A DNA stretch of 64,000 bases from Roseitalea porphyridii. GTDB lineage: Bacteria; Pseudomonadota; Alphaproteobacteria; Rhizobiales; Rhizobiaceae. The stretch is from assembly GCF_004331955.1 (NCBI RefSeq), contig NZ_CP036532.1, positions 2,232,001 to 2,296,000 on the forward strand, given 5' to 3'. The notes beneath the pieces are model-generated. The model saw only the letters and a program-made list of their open reading frames with translations, was not told the DNA's origin and did not search any database. Position numbers and translations under genes: made by a program. Numbering within the stretch: position 1 is the first letter of the stretch; every line of letters begins with the position of its first letter. Positions 39,701 through 50,890 of this stretch are shown piece by piece.

Positions 39701-41770
39701 CTAACTGCCGGGCCGGTATTCGGCGAACCCGATGCCCCGCTCCGCGCAGGCGACGATCGCCGCGCTCGGACGCCAGACGATCGGGTCCTCCGTTTCAAGA
39801 GCGCGCAGATCGGCCAGGATCGCATCAACGGCGAGCGTGTCGGCATGGTGCATCAGCCCGCCGCGCCAGCGCGGAAAGCCGTAACCGAACACCGTCACCA
39901 GATCGATGTCGGCGGCCGACTGCGCGATCCCCTCGGCCAGAATGTCGGCCGCTTCGTTGATCATCGCCAGCAAAAGGCGCCGCTCGATGTCCTCGCTGGT
40001 GAAGTCGCGCCGGGCGACCTTGGCGAAATGGGCTTCCTCGGCGACAAGATCCTCGACCAGCGGGTCTTCCACCTTGCCGCCGCCGCCCGGATAGCGATAC
40101 CAGCCGACGCCGGTCTTCTTGCCAAGGCGACCTTCATGCACCATGCGGTCGGCGATCGGAATATAGCGCCGGTTCGGATCGCGCGTTTCGGCCTGGCGCT
40201 TGCGGTTGGCATAGGCGATGTCGAGCCCGGACAGATCCTGTGCCTCGTAGGGCCCCATCGCATAGCCGAACGCGACCATCGCCTCGTCGATCTGCCACGG
40301 GGTCGCCCCGTCCATCAGCAAGGTATCGGCGGCCTCGCGGTAGCGCGCGAGAATCCGGTTGCCAATGAACCCGTCGCAGACGCCCGAGAGCACCGGCACC
40401 TTGCGCAGCCTCCTAGCCAGATCGAACCCGGTGGCGAGCGCGGCATGCGAGGTCGCCGCGCCTTGCACGATTTCCAGAAGCTTCATGATGTGGGCGGGTG
40501 CGAAGAAGTGCAGGCCCACCAGCCGCGACGGCGACTTCAGCGTCGCGGCGATCTCGTCCAGGTCCAGATAGGAGGTGTTGGTGGCGAGCACCGCGTGGGT
40601 CGGCAGCGCCTCTTCCAGCGCGGAAAAGACCACCTTCTTGACCTCCATGCTCTCGAACGCCGCCTCGATGGCGAGATCGGCCGACGCGCCGTCGGCATAG
40701 TCGGTCGAAATGGTCAGCGCCGCCTCGATCCGGGCGCGCTTGTCCTCGCCCAGAAGCCCGCGCGCCGCGCTCGCCTCCATGATACTTGCGACGTGGGCGC
40801 GGGCGCGCTCGGCCCCGTCCGCGTCGGTCTCGATAACCGTCACCGCGATTCCGGCCAAAAGCAGCGCATAGGCGATGCCCGCGCCCATCGTGCCACCGCC
40901 GACGACTATCGCGCTTTCGATGCGTTGTGCTTCGGCGTCGAGCCAGTCGGGCGCCTTGGCGGCCCGTTCGGCAAAGAAGATGTGGCGCAGCGCGCGCGCC
41001 TGATCGGTCGTCCGCAGCGCGATGAAGGTCTCACGCTCCTGTCGCAGCGCCCCGGCGAACGGTTCGGAGACCGAAAGGGCCACCAGATCGATCGCCTTTT
41101 CCGGCGCGACCTGGCCGCGCATGCGCCTGGCGACGCTGGCGCGCGCCTTGTCGATGGCCATCTCGTCGGGTTCGGGCCCGTCCAGCGAGGACAGTGCGGA
41201 CCGGGCGGCCAGTTCGGCCGCGTCGAGCGCCAGCGCGTGAGCGACCGGATCGTCGGCGACCGCGTCCACGAGACCCATCTCGTAGGCATCGTCGGCGGTC
41301 ACCGGCTTGCCGGTCGCGATCATGTCGACCGCCGCGGCAAGCCCGACAAGGCGCGGCAGGCGCTGGGTGCCGCCCGCGCCCGGCACGACGCCCAGCGTCA
41401 CTTCTGGCAGGCCGATGCGCGTGCCCGGGGCGGCGATGCGGTACCGGCAGGCGAGCATCAGTTCGGCGCCGCCTCCGAGCGCCACGCCATGCGCCGCCGC
41501 AATCCACGGTACCGGGCACGCCTCGATCGCATCGAGCACGTCCGGAAGATGCGGCGGCACCGGCTCGCCGTCGAATTCCCTTGCATCGCCCCCGGCCGCG
41601 AAGGCCCGCCCCTGCCCCGACACGACGATCCGGTCGAGCCCGGCCTCGGCTTCGGCCCAACGGACCGCCTCGAGCAATCCGCGGCGCACCGCCAGCCCCA
41701 TCGCATTGACCGGTGGATTGGCGAGTTCGACCAATCCGGCGTTTCCTTCACGCCTGAACGTAACCGTCAT
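39701..41770 (-). CDS. FadB/peroxisomal-type bifunctional enoyl-CoA hydratase/3-hydroxyacyl-CoA dehydrogenase
   Basis: A 689-residue multifunctional beta-oxidation protein. The crotonase domain (about 1-190) holds [18 protein letters not shown] and [16 protein letters not shown]. The NAD-binding domain begins near residue 290 with [19 protein letters not shown], and two C-terminal 3HCDH domains follow. In this island it could supply the PaaF and PaaH steps, converting 2,3-dehydroadipyl-CoA to 3-oxoadipyl-CoA for both the paa and box routes. No separate paaF or paaH is present, which supports the idea, though general fatty-acid oxidation cannot be excluded. Confidence 0.88.
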   Translation of the reverse strand: MTVTFRREGNAGLVELANPPVNAMGLAVRRGLLEAVRWAEAEAGLDRIVVSGQGRAFAAGGDAREFDGEPVPPHLPDVLDAIEACPVPWIAAAHGVALGGGAELMLACRYRIAAPGTRIGLPEVTLGVVPGAGGTQRLPRLVGLAAAVDMIATGKPVTADDAYEMGLVDAVADDPVAHALALDAAELAARSALSSLDGPEPDEMAIDKARASVARRMRGQVAPEKAIDLVALSVSEPFAGALRQERETFIALRTTDQARALRHIFFAERAAKAPDWLDAEAQRIESAIVVGGGTMGAGIAYALLLAGIAVTVIETDADGAERARAHVASIMEASAARGLLGEDKRARIEAALTISTDYADGASADLAIEAAFESMEVKKVVFSALEEALPTHAVLATNTSYLDLDEIAATLKSPSRLVGLHFFAPAHIMKLLEIVQGAATSHAALATGFDLARRLRKVPVLSGVCDGFIGNRILARYREAADTLLMDGATPWQIDEAMVAFGYAMGPYEAQDLSGLDIAYANRKRQAETRDPNRRYIPIADRMVHEGRLGKKTGVGWYRYPGGGGKVEDPLVEDLVAEEAHFAKVARRDFTSEDIERRLLLAMINEAADILAEGIAQSAADIDLVTVFGYGFPRWRGGLMHHADTLAVDAILADLRALETEDPIVWRPSAAIVACAERGIGFAEYRPGS

Positions 41771-41811
41771 TGTTCTTTCCTTGTCGATCCGCGGCCCGGA
41801 CAGGCCGCCGA

Positions 41812-42738
41812 CTATTGCAGGAACCCGCGCTCCCTGATCACGGCGACCAGTTCGTCATGGGTCTCGGCGAGCGACTTGCCACTGGTGTCGATGTGGGACA
41901 AGGCCCGCCCGTAGAGCGTTTCCCGGCTCGTCAGGATCGACTTGAGCTGATCCATCGCCTCCGGATTGCCGGCCATCGGCCGCGTGTCGCCCTGGGCGAG
42001 CACGCGTTCCATGTGATCCTCGGGCGTCGCCTTCAGCCAGACCGTGTGGAAATGGTTGAGCAGCATCGCATAGGTCTGCGGATCGGACACGATGCCGCCC
42101 GCAACCGCCAGGATCATCGCGTCATGGGTTGCAACGACCCGTTCGAGCGCCTGCGATTCGAGCTTGCGATAGCCCTCCTGGCCGTAGAAGGCGACAAGCT
42201 CGTTGATCGGCATTCCGCTCTGCTCCTCGATCTCGCGGTTGAGTTCAACGAACGGCACGCCCAGCGTCGCCCCGGCCATGGCGCCGAGGGTCGACTTGCC
42301 AGCCCCGCGCATCCCGATCAGACAGACGCGCTGCGCCCGCATGTCCGCCTCGGTATCGGGGGCGAGCAGGTCAAGAACCTCCTGGCGCGTCTGGTAGCCG
42401 GCCCTGCGGAACAGGTTGGTGACGCGCATCGTGTCCGACGACCAGGGATCCTCGGCGCACACGAACCATTCGATCCGGTAGTCGAGCGCGATCGCCACTT
42501 TCTGGAGAAGGCCGATGGAGATGTTGCCCTCGCCCGATTCGAGCTGCGCCAGATAGCGCGGCGAGACGCCGGAAATGTCCGACAGCACGCGGCGCGGAAT
42601 GCCCTTGAGCTCGCGTGCCCTGCGCACCCGCTCACCCACCCGCTTCATCAGGGCGCCGACCATGATCTCGGTCTGGCTTTCGCCGCCGGTCTGCTGGGCC
42701 ACGCCCTTGAAGTTCGTTATTTCGCTCACTGCGGGCAT
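41812..42738 (-). CDS. boxR: Benzoyl-CoA-responsive regulator BoxR
   Basis: A 308-residue repressor of box genes. The N-terminal XRE helix-turn-helix (about 30-90) reads [20 protein letters not shown]. The C-terminal domain resembles shikimate kinase, with Walker [12 protein letters not shown], and serves as the benzoyl-CoA sensor in BoxR/BzdR proteins. I chose the ATG at 42738. A TGCA-type repeat lies 16 bases upstream of it, so it is probably autoregulated. The FadB-like gene follows after 41 bases. Confidence 0.92.
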   Translation of the reverse strand: MPAVSEITNFKGVAQQTGGESQTEIMVGALMKRVGERVRRARELKGIPRRVLSDISGVSPRYLAQLESGEGNISIGLLQKVAIALDYRIEWFVCAEDPWSSDTMRVTNLFRRAGYQTRQEVLDLLAPDTEADMRAQRVCLIGMRGAGKSTLGAMAGATLGVPFVELNREIEEQSGMPINELVAFYGQEGYRKLESQALERVVATHDAMILAVAGGIVSDPQTYAMLLNHFHTVWLKATPEDHMERVLAQGDTRPMAGNPEAMDQLKSILTSRETLYGRALSHIDTSGKSLAETHDELVAVIRERGFLQ

Positions 42739-42753
42739 CACCCGATCGCAATG

Positions 42754-42767
42754 TGTACAATAGTGCA
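42754..42767 (-). promoter_or_regulatory. Candidate BoxR operator at the boxR promoter
   Basis: TGTACAATAGTGCA on the plus strand is a TGCA-N6-TGCA repeat with one mismatch. Four perfect matches to the same spacing occur in two other box-operon promoters. It lies 16-29 bases upstream of the boxR start, a suitable place for repression. Confidence 0.62.
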
Positions 42768-42826
42768 CAACATAACCGAGCCGAACCATTTCGCAATGGC
42801 CGCCGGAGCGGGCAGGCGCAAGACGG

Positions 42827-43258
42827 TTACTCGGCCGCCACCGGCCTGAGATGCGCTTCAACGAGCGCCCGTATGTCCTTGGGCGGCGGCGATTTTCGGA
42901 ACTGGTCGGCAACGATGAACACGCACACGAAATCGCCCGAGAAGGACGGCTTGCCGCCCTGGCTCGCCTCGACGCGGAACCCGATCGAGGTTTCGCCAAG
43001 CCTGGTCGGCCAGACCCGGCAAATCAGCCGGTGGCGCGGCGTCACCGGCGAGCGGAAATCGAGCGCCATGTGCACGAACGGCGTGCCGACGTTCCGGTCG
43101 ATCTCCATCTGGTACCAGCCATCGCCCAGATGATGCTCCCACCAGGCGTTGATGGCGTCGAGCGCGAACATGGGCAGCCGGCCCGTATAGGCGATCCGCG
43201 CCGGATCGCAGTCGCCCCACGTCACCCTGATCTCGTGCTCGAATACCGCACCGGCCAT
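42827..43258 (-). CDS. 4-hydroxybenzoyl-CoA thioesterase-family acyl-CoA thioesterase
   Basis: A 143-residue hot-dog thioesterase. The catalytic aspartate lies in WGDCDPARIAYTGRL, the pattern of the 4-hydroxybenzoyl-CoA/benzoyl-CoA thioesterase group. Sitting between boxA and boxR, it probably releases CoA from benzoyl-CoA or from dead-end adducts, as PaaI does for the paa route. Substrate is inferred from context. Confidence 0.85.
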   Translation of the reverse strand: MAGAVFEHEIRVTWGDCDPARIAYTGRLPMFALDAINAWWEHHLGDGWYQMEIDRNVGTPFVHMALDFRSPVTPRHRLICRVWPTRLGETSIGFRVEASQGGKPSFSGDFVCVFIVADQFRKSPPPKDIRALVEAHLRPVAAE

Positions 43259-43298
43259 GCCGCAACCCCTCGTTCGTCACTGTTGCGGCGTTCATGCC

Positions 43299-44495
43299 CT
43301 AATAGGTTTCGACATGATAGCGGCCATCTTCGCGCATGGTGTCGCGGACGTTGGTCCATACGAGTCCGGACCCGCGCGCAATGTCCGACAGCGCCTCCTC
43401 GACGCCGTGCTCCATCGCCTTGAGCCCGCAGACATAGATGTAGCCGTTCGGGTTCTGCATGAGCGCGGCGACCTCGCCGGCGTTCTCGCGCAGCTTGTCC
43501 TGCACATAGTTCTTGGACTGATCGGCGACGCGCGAGAAGGCGAACACCTTCTTCATGAAGGTCTCGGGCACCTTCTTGAGCGGACCGAAATAGGGCAGAT
43601 CGTCGGCGCTGCGCGCGCCGAAATAGAGCGACAGCGAGCCCTTCAGCGTCGGATAGGCGCGCTGGCGGCGCATGGTGAAGGCACGGAACGGCGCAGAACC
43701 GGTTCCGGTGCAGATCATCATCAGATGCGCGTTCGGGTCGGACGGCAAAAGGAAGGTCGAGCCGAACGGCCCGGTCACCCTTACCTTATCGCCGGGTTTG
43801 AGATCGCAGACATAGTTCGAGCAGATCCCGTTCGGCTCGCGCTTCACGGTCAGCGACAGATTGTTGTAGTTGGGCCGCTCGCCGTCGCGCGGGCTCGAGA
43901 CAGAGTAGAGCCGCGGCAGATGCGCCTCGCCCTTGTCGGTCTCGCCCGGCGCGATGATGCCGATCGACTGGCCTTCCAGCACGGGAAAAGGCGTGCCGCC
44001 GAAGTCGAGGATGATGTGGCGCACATCGCTGTCGCCGTCCTCGCTGGTCAGCCGGAAATTGCCGGTGACGGTGGCCTCGGCCGGTTTGGCGAGATTATAG
44101 AGGTTCACAGAGGGTTTGGCCGCGCTTGCGGGCGCCTTGGCCTTGCCGCCGGCACCCTGGTGCGCCTCGGCGAGCAGCGCGGCGATCGCATCGTCGAACG
44201 CCTCGATCGCGGTGTCCGCGCCGTTGCCGTCGGCCGGTATGTCTTCCTGTTCGGGCAGTTCGGACCAGCCGAACTGTTCCTCCAGCGAATAGGGCGTGGT
44301 GACCACCCGCCATTCGTCGATCGAGCCTGTCGGGCACACCGGGATGCAGTCCATGCAGAAATTGCACTGGGCGGCGTCGACGACGACATTGTTGTCGTCA
44401 TGGGTGATCGCGCCGATCGGGCACGTCATCTCGCAGGTATAGCACCGGATGCAGATTTCCGGATCGATCAGGTGCTGCTTGATCGGTGTGTTCAT
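43299..44495 (-). CDS. boxA: Benzoyl-CoA 2,3-epoxidase reductase component BoxA
   Basis: The NADPH-dependent reductase of benzoyl-CoA epoxidase, 398 residues. The N-terminus has two 4Fe-4S motifs ([12 protein letters not shown] and [12 protein letters not shown]). An alanine-rich linker (about 115-140) leads to a ferredoxin-NADP reductase module with [12 protein letters not shown] and [15 protein letters not shown]. The ATG at 44495 overlaps the stop of a small cysteine-rich gene (ATGA), so the two are translationally coupled. It passes electrons to BoxB. Confidence 0.95.
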   Translation of the reverse strand: MNTPIKQHLIDPEICIRCYTCEMTCPIGAITHDDNNVVVDAAQCNFCMDCIPVCPTGSIDEWRVVTTPYSLEEQFGWSELPEQEDIPADGNGADTAIEAFDDAIAALLAEAHQGAGGKAKAPASAAKPSVNLYNLAKPAEATVTGNFRLTSEDGDSDVRHIILDFGGTPFPVLEGQSIGIIAPGETDKGEAHLPRLYSVSSPRDGERPNYNNLSLTVKREPNGICSNYVCDLKPGDKVRVTGPFGSTFLLPSDPNAHLMMICTGTGSAPFRAFTMRRQRAYPTLKGSLSLYFGARSADDLPYFGPLKKVPETFMKKVFAFSRVADQSKNYVQDKLRENAGEVAALMQNPNGYIYVCGLKAMEHGVEEALSDIARGSGLVWTNVRDTMREDGRYHVETY

Positions 44496-44656
44496 GCCGC
44501 CAGTCCATGGCCCTGTTCGATCAGCGCGAGCCTGCCGTAGAGTTCGGCATACAACAGGCACGGGCCGTTGCAGTCCTTGCAGCCAAGGCACCCCTTGATG
44601 ACTGCTCCGCAGCGCTCGGCGGTCTCGGGCTTCCTGGCACTCCTGCTGATATCCAT
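44492..44656 (-). CDS. Small cysteine-rich protein encoded between boxB and boxA
   Basis: A 54-residue open reading frame with an excellent ribosome site (GGGAGG, four bases before the ATG) and an ATGA overlap with boxA. The core [11 protein letters not shown] gives cysteines in a CxxCxxCxxxC array, with one more cysteine at residue 16. The C-terminus [15 protein letters not shown] looks helical. It resembles a small iron-sulfur or zinc module, but I do not recognise a named family. Its place between the oxygenase (BoxB) and reductase (BoxA) genes suggests an electron-transfer or assembly role. Function is unknown. Confidence 0.75.
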   Translation of the reverse strand: MDISRSARKPETAERCGAVIKGCLGCKDCNGPCLLYAELYGRLALIEQGHGLAA

Positions 44657-44726
44657 CGATGCCTCCCGTTCTGAGCGAGAAGGCCGGGGCCGCCAATGGC
44701 CCGCCGGCCGATCCCGGTCGATCCGG

Positions 44727-46178
<1,452 letters not shown>

Positions 46179-46223
46179 GTGCCTGTTTCCTCCGGGTTGC
46201 GCCTTGGCGCCGATGATCGCGCG

Positions 46224-47885
46224 TCAGACGCGCTGCATGTTGTATTGCCCGCGCACGCCGGTTCCGTAGCGTTGCAGGGCGCCGTCCTCGCCGACGGCAT
46301 TGGGCCGCTGGAAGATCCAGTTCTGCCAGGCGGTGAGCCGGCCGAAGATACGCGTTTCCATGGTCTCGGGGCCGGCAAAGCGCAGATTGGCCTCCATGCC
46401 GGTCAGCGCGTCGGGCGAGAAGCTGGCGCGTTCCTCAAGGAAGATGCGCACCTCGTCCTCCCAGTCGACATCGTCGAATGCGTAGGTGATCAGGCCCAGT
46501 TCGTTGGCGTCGAACGCCTCCAGCGTCTCGCCGATCTGCTCACGCGCCGCCTCGACCCGCTCGGGCTCGCCCAGAAAGCGTGTTTCCAACCGCGTCAGAT
46601 CGTTCGCCATCGGGAACGGGCCGAAATTGGCCGGCGACAGGGTGATCGCCGCGACAGGCCGGTTGTCGCCCTCGAAATCGCCTTCCATCATGTAGGTCCG
46701 GTCGACCGCGAACAGCACCTCGGCCAGCATGCCGGCAAAGCACGAGCCGTTCTCGACGAAGGCGACCAGCGAGCGCGACGTCACGTCGATGCGCTTCATC
46801 ACCCGCTTCCAGTACTGGACGATCTCGTTGGCGAGCCAGTGATCGGCATTGTCGAAAAGCACCCGCTCCTCGGCCAGGACCTTTTCGGCGTCGCCCTGGC
46901 TGCGGAAGACGAGAAGACCGAGCTTCATCTCGTTGAGCCGCAGATGCAGGATCGCATCGTCCAGTTCGCGCGCAAGGCGCAGGAAGTAGCTCTGGTCGCC
47001 GAGCGCTGTCAGCGCGTCCGCGTCGGCCGGTGCCTCGCCGTCCGGCCCGTGAATGGTGATCGTCGCCCGGCCCCCGTCGCGCTCGACGGCGACCTCGACC
47101 AGCGAATAGGTGACCGAACCGTCCTCGGCGATGGTCCGGGAAAGTGGATTGAGCGCGATGCCCTTTTCGGGGGCGTTCTTGGTCGAGGCGTCGGCGAACT
47201 CGCGCGCGCGCTGCTGCACCGTGTCGGCGAACTTCGAGTTCGGCACGACCTCGTCGACCAGGCGCCATTCGGTGGCGCGTCGGCCCTTCACGCCCTCCTC
47301 GATCGAGCAGAACACATCGGCCAGATCGCGGCGCACCTTCCGCTTGTCGGTCACGCGCGTCAGCCCGCCCGTGCCCGGCAGGACGGCGAGCAGCGGCACC
47401 TCGGGCAGCGCCACCGACGAGGTGGAATCGTCGGTCAGCATGATGTGGTTGCAGGCAAGCGCCAGCTCGTAGCCGCCGCCGGCGCAGGCGCCCTTCACCG
47501 CAGCGATGTATTTCTGGCCGGAGTCCGCCTCGGCCGCCTCGAACGTGTTGCGCGTCTCGTTGGTGAACTTGCAGAAGTTGACCTTGTGGGCGTGCTCGGC
47601 ACCGCCCAGCATGCGGATGTTTGCGCCGGCGCAGAACACATTGTCCTTGCCCGACTGCATGACGACGACCTTCACCTCGGGGTGCTCGAAGCGCATCCGC
47701 TGGACGACGTCGGCCAGTTCGATGTCGACGCCAAGATCGTAGGAATTGAGCTTGAGCTGATAGCCGTCGAACAGCCCGCCATCCTCGTCGACATCCATGT
47801 AGAGGTTCGCGATGTCGCCGTCATACTCGACCCGCCAGTGACGGTATCGGGACGGATCGGTCCGGAAATCGATGATGTCGGCCAC
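46224..47885 (-). CDS. boxC: 2,3-epoxybenzoyl-CoA dihydrolase BoxC
   Basis: A crotonase-superfamily ring-opening enzyme that adds two waters to epoxybenzoyl-CoA and releases formate and 3,4-dehydroadipyl-CoA semialdehyde. The 553-residue protein has a FRTDPSRYRHW start, the GACAGGGYELALACNHIML oxyanion segment and VLPGTGGLTRVTDKRKV. I favour the GTG at 47885 because GGGAGG lies five bases before it. The ATG at 47900 adds five residues but would place that ribosome site inside the gene. It is the first gene of boxC-boxB-small-boxA. Confidence 0.94.
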   Translation of the reverse strand: MADIIDFRTDPSRYRHWRVEYDGDIANLYMDVDEDGGLFDGYQLKLNSYDLGVDIELADVVQRMRFEHPEVKVVVMQSGKDNVFCAGANIRMLGGAEHAHKVNFCKFTNETRNTFEAAEADSGQKYIAAVKGACAGGGYELALACNHIMLTDDSTSSVALPEVPLLAVLPGTGGLTRVTDKRKVRRDLADVFCSIEEGVKGRRATEWRLVDEVVPNSKFADTVQQRAREFADASTKNAPEKGIALNPLSRTIAEDGSVTYSLVEVAVERDGGRATITIHGPDGEAPADADALTALGDQSYFLRLARELDDAILHLRLNEMKLGLLVFRSQGDAEKVLAEERVLFDNADHWLANEIVQYWKRVMKRIDVTSRSLVAFVENGSCFAGMLAEVLFAVDRTYMMEGDFEGDNRPVAAITLSPANFGPFPMANDLTRLETRFLGEPERVEAAREQIGETLEAFDANELGLITYAFDDVDWEDEVRIFLEERASFSPDALTGMEANLRFAGPETMETRIFGRLTAWQNWIFQRPNAVGEDGALQRYGTGVRGQYNMQRV

Positions 47886-47950
47886 ATCAGCCTCCCACAT
47901 GCGTTATGATGCGTCTTATCGCCAGTTCAGTGGACTGTAAACTCGGAAAA

Positions 47951-48007
47951 TGCATAATAATGCAGATATCTTTCGTCTATACGATCAAAATCTTGCATTA
48001 TAATGCA
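47951..48007 (-). promoter_or_regulatory. Two candidate BoxR operators upstream of boxC
   Basis: TGCATAATAATGCA (47951-47964) and TGCATTATAATGCA (47994-48007) are two perfect TGCA-N6-TGCA repeats, 43 bases apart, about four helical turns. The region is strikingly AT-rich against the GC-rich background. The second copy overlaps the last codons of the DUF309 gene. They lie 66-122 bases upstream of the boxC start, so boxC has its own regulated promoter. Confidence 0.78.
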
Positions 48008-48453
48008 TTTTCACGGAGCTTCGTGATCCGGCAGCGGCACGCGCCCAGCCGGTCGCCAACCCATGCGACACGTACTCCGCAAAGGTTGGCCGCGCCGCCG
48101 CTGGCGGCCTCGTCCAGATGCGCCGCCGCGATCGCGCACAGCCGCAGAGCGGCGCGCGGCTTTTCCATCGCCAGCTTGAGTTCTGCGTTGGCAAGCTGGA
48201 TCAGCGCCTGCACGAAGCGGTGCTCGGCAGAGTTGGGCGGACACGCCATCCAGACGGCCTCCCAGACCTCGTGCGCCTCCCAGAAATAGCCGTTCTCGAA
48301 GAAGGCCATGCCGGCGGTGAATGCCGGCGATGCGGCCAGTTCATCGGCGTCCATGCCTAGCTTGACCGTCGCCCGCACCTCGTCCCAGCGGCCCTCGTCA
48401 TGCCGCGGCGTTCGTCCGGGCACATAGGCGTAGGGCGGCAGCGGCACCCGCAT
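47998..48453 (-). CDS. DUF309 family protein
   Basis: A 151-residue helical protein. The DUF309 signature is visible in NGYFWEAHEVWEAVWM and FVQALIQLANAELKLAM, whose His/Glu pairs suggest a metal site. The N-terminus holds YVPGRTPRHDE. It is coupled to the alpha/beta hydrolase gene (ATGA). Its function is unknown; repeated association with benzoyl-CoA genes would suggest an accessory role, but that is inference. The long open frame upstream of 48453 is antisense-frame noise. Confidence 0.78.
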   Translation of the reverse strand: MRVPLPPYAYVPGRTPRHDEGRWDEVRATVKLGMDADELAASPAFTAGMAFFENGYFWEAHEVWEAVWMACPPNSAEHRFVQALIQLANAELKLAMEKPRAALRLCAIAAAHLDEAASGGAANLCGVRVAWVGDRLGACRCRITKLRENAL

Positions 48454-49268
48454 CAGGCGGCCTCGACCTCGGCCGCCTCGATCCGCTCGAGCCGGGCGGC
48501 GAACTCGGCGATCGCGGCGAGCGTCGCGTCCGGCTGGTCCTGATGCGGCGCGTGCCGGCAATCGTCGAGGATCACCGTGTCGACCGGCGAATAGGCGCGG
48601 CTTTCCAGCTCCTCGATCTGGGCGAGCGTGCCGTACTGGTCCTGCCGCCCCTGGATGGCGAGCGCCGGAATGCGCAGATAGTCGATCACCTCGGCGACGT
48701 TCCAGGCCGCAAAGGCCGGATCGAGCCAGGCATCGTTCCAGCCCCTGAACGTATGGTCGGGATCGCGGTGGTGCCGGGCCATCCGTTCGCGCAGATCGCC
48801 CGTCTCGTAGAGGTCCTTCGCCCGCGCGATCTCGGCCAGCCCCATATCCTCGGTGAAGAAATGCGGCGCCATCAGGACGATGCCGCGCACCCGGAAATCC
48901 TCGACGCCGCCGGCATAGATGGCGGCGATCGTCGCCCCGTCCGAATGGCCCAGCAGGATGCCGCGCCGGAAGCCGATCGCATCGAGCACCTGCGGCAGGA
49001 CGTCGACCGCCTCGCGCGTCATGTAGTCGAGCGGACGCGGCAGATCGGCCGGATCGGACTGGCCGTAGCCGGCGCGCGAAGAGGCGAAAACGCCCATGCC
49101 CGTCGCCTCGGCGATCTTTTCCGGAAAGTCGCGCCACAGCCCGGCGCTGCCCAGCCCCTCGTGCAGCATCACGATCGTCGGCGCCTCGGTCGGCGCCGGT
49201 CCGAAACAGCGATATTCGAGCCGCTTGCCGCCTGCCGTCAGAAAGCCTTCGGCCTGCCAGTGGGCCAT
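48453..49268 (-). CDS. Alpha/beta hydrolase of the box operon
   Basis: A 271-residue alpha/beta hydrolase. The nucleophile elbow is LGHSDGATIAAIYAG (serine), and the catalytic histidine is likely in DDCRHAPHQDQPD. HEGLGSAGLW supplies the oxyanion hole. It is coupled to the benzoate-CoA ligase gene at one end and to DUF309 at the other. Possible roles include hydrolysing a lactone or thioester from the box route, or replacing the missing PcaD enol-lactone hydrolase. Neither can be decided here. Confidence 0.82.
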   Translation of the reverse strand: MAHWQAEGFLTAGGKRLEYRCFGPAPTEAPTIVMLHEGLGSAGLWRDFPEKIAEATGMGVFASSRAGYGQSDPADLPRPLDYMTREAVDVLPQVLDAIGFRRGILLGHSDGATIAAIYAGGVEDFRVRGIVLMAPHFFTEDMGLAEIARAKDLYETGDLRERMARHHRDPDHTFRGWNDAWLDPAFAAWNVAEVIDYLRIPALAIQGRQDQYGTLAQIEELESRAYSPVDTVILDDCRHAPHQDQPDATLAAIAEFAARLERIEAAEVEAA

Positions 49269-50839
49269 CACGCCACCTCCCTGAGCTTGAACCGCTGAAT
49301 CTTGCCGGTCGCGGTCTTGGGCAGATCGTCGACCATCTCGATCCAGCGCGGATATTTCCACTTGCCGATCTTGTCCTGGACGAAGGTCTTCAGTTCCTCG
49401 GGATCGCAGCCGGCCTGCGCCGACTTCAGGACGATGAAGGCCTTGGGCTTTTCCAGCCCGTCCGCGTCACGCTTGGCGACCACGGCGGCTTCCAGCACGG
49501 CGGGGTGGGAGACGAGCGCCTGCTCCACCTCGAACGGCGACACCCAGATGCCCGAGACCTTGAACATGTCGTCGGTGCGCCCGCAATAGACGTAGCGCCC
49601 CTCGGCGGTCAGCTCGTACTTGTCGCCGGTGCGCGTCCAGTGACCCTCGAAGGTCGACCGCGTCTTGTCGCGCTGGTTCCAGTAGCCGTCCGCGGACGAG
49701 GCGCCGCGCACAAGCAGTTCGCCGACCGCGCCGACCCCGACATCGGCGCCATGCTCGTCGACCAGCCGCACCTCGTAGCCCGGCACCGGCACGCCCGACG
49801 TGCCGTAGACGACGTCGCCCGGACGATTGGACAGGAAGATGTGCAGCATCTCGGTCGAACCGACCCCGTCCATGATGTCGACACCCCAGATCGCCCGCCA
49901 CTTGCGCCCGACCTCCTCGGGCAGCGCCTCGCCCGCCGAGATGCAGGTCGAAAGCGGCGCGTCGGGATGGGCGCCCTCGCTCTCCCATTTGTGCACCAGC
50001 GCCGCATAAAGCGTCGGCACCCCGCAGAAAACGGTCGGCCTCTGGTCGGCGAGAATCTGCGTGACGCTGTCGGGCGTCGGCCGGCCATTGTAGAGCAGCG
50101 TCGTCGCGCCCACGGCCATCGGAAAGGTCATCGCGTTGCCGAGCCCATAGGCAAAGAACATCTTGGCGACCGAATAGACGCTGTCATCCTCGCGCACGCC
50201 CAGCACCTGGGCGCCATAGGTGTCGGCCGTCGCCTTCAGGCTCGCATGAACGTGGCGCACGCCTTTGGGCTGGCCGGTCGAGCCGGACGAATAGAGCCAG
50301 AAGGCGATCTCGTCGTCGCAGACGGTCACCGGTTCGGACGGTTCGGCGCCTTCCATGAACGCGTCGAACGTGCGCGCGCCCTCGGGCGCGGTGTCGCCGA
50401 TGACGATCACCTCGCGGATGAACGGGTTGAGCGGCAGCGCCGGGGCGATGGTCTCGTAGAGTTCACTGGCAACGAAAAGCGCCGAAGCGCGGCTGTCATG
50501 GAAGATCGCGTCATAGACCGAGGTCGACAGGAGCGTGTTCAGCGGGATCGGCACGATGCCGGCCTTCAGTGCGCCCCAGAAAATGACCGGGAACTCGATC
50601 TGGTCGAGCACGAGCATGATGGCGCGTTCCTCGCGCCTGAGCCCGGCGTTCAGACATGCCGAGGCGAAGCGCGCCGAACGGTCGGACAGCTCGCCATAGC
50701 TGATCGCGCGCCCAGCGCCGAACGTCTCGCGGAAGGCTGTCTTGTCCGCCCTGCCCTCGGCGATGTGCCGGTCGACGAACCAGACGGCCGCATTGCCCGA
50801 ACCGTCGTTGGCCGGCTCTGCATTGTCGTTGGCTGACAT
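49268..50839 (-). CDS. bclA: Benzoate-CoA ligase
   Basis: An AMP-forming aryl-CoA ligase of 523 residues that activates benzoate, the entry to the box pathway. The P-loop is YSSGSTGQPKGVRH, the Y/FGST motif appears as DGVGSTEMLHIF and the C-terminal catalytic lysine in PKTATGKIQRFKL. The sequence FAYGLGNAMTFPM is typical of benzoate-CoA ligases. It starts at 50839 after GGGAGGAAG and shares a one-base overlap with the hydrolase gene. Confidence 0.93.
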   Translation of the reverse strand: MSANDNAEPANDGSGNAAVWFVDRHIAEGRADKTAFRETFGAGRAISYGELSDRSARFASACLNAGLRREERAIMLVLDQIEFPVIFWGALKAGIVPIPLNTLLSTSVYDAIFHDSRASALFVASELYETIAPALPLNPFIREVIVIGDTAPEGARTFDAFMEGAEPSEPVTVCDDEIAFWLYSSGSTGQPKGVRHVHASLKATADTYGAQVLGVREDDSVYSVAKMFFAYGLGNAMTFPMAVGATTLLYNGRPTPDSVTQILADQRPTVFCGVPTLYAALVHKWESEGAHPDAPLSTCISAGEALPEEVGRKWRAIWGVDIMDGVGSTEMLHIFLSNRPGDVVYGTSGVPVPGYEVRLVDEHGADVGVGAVGELLVRGASSADGYWNQRDKTRSTFEGHWTRTGDKYELTAEGRYVYCGRTDDMFKVSGIWVSPFEVEQALVSHPAVLEAAVVAKRDADGLEKPKAFIVLKSAQAGCDPEELKTFVQDKIGKWKYPRWIEMVDDLPKTATGKIQRFKLREVA

Positions 50840-50890
50840 CGCGCTTCCTCCCTGCCCGATGATGGTCTTCTTTGTGGTCCGGCCCTTGAC

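Noticed and set aside
48454-49137. Upstream extension of the DUF309 reading frame
   Set aside because: It overlaps the alpha/beta hydrolase almost entirely in another frame. The DUF309 homology starts only after the ATG at 48453, which is coupled to the hydrolase stop.
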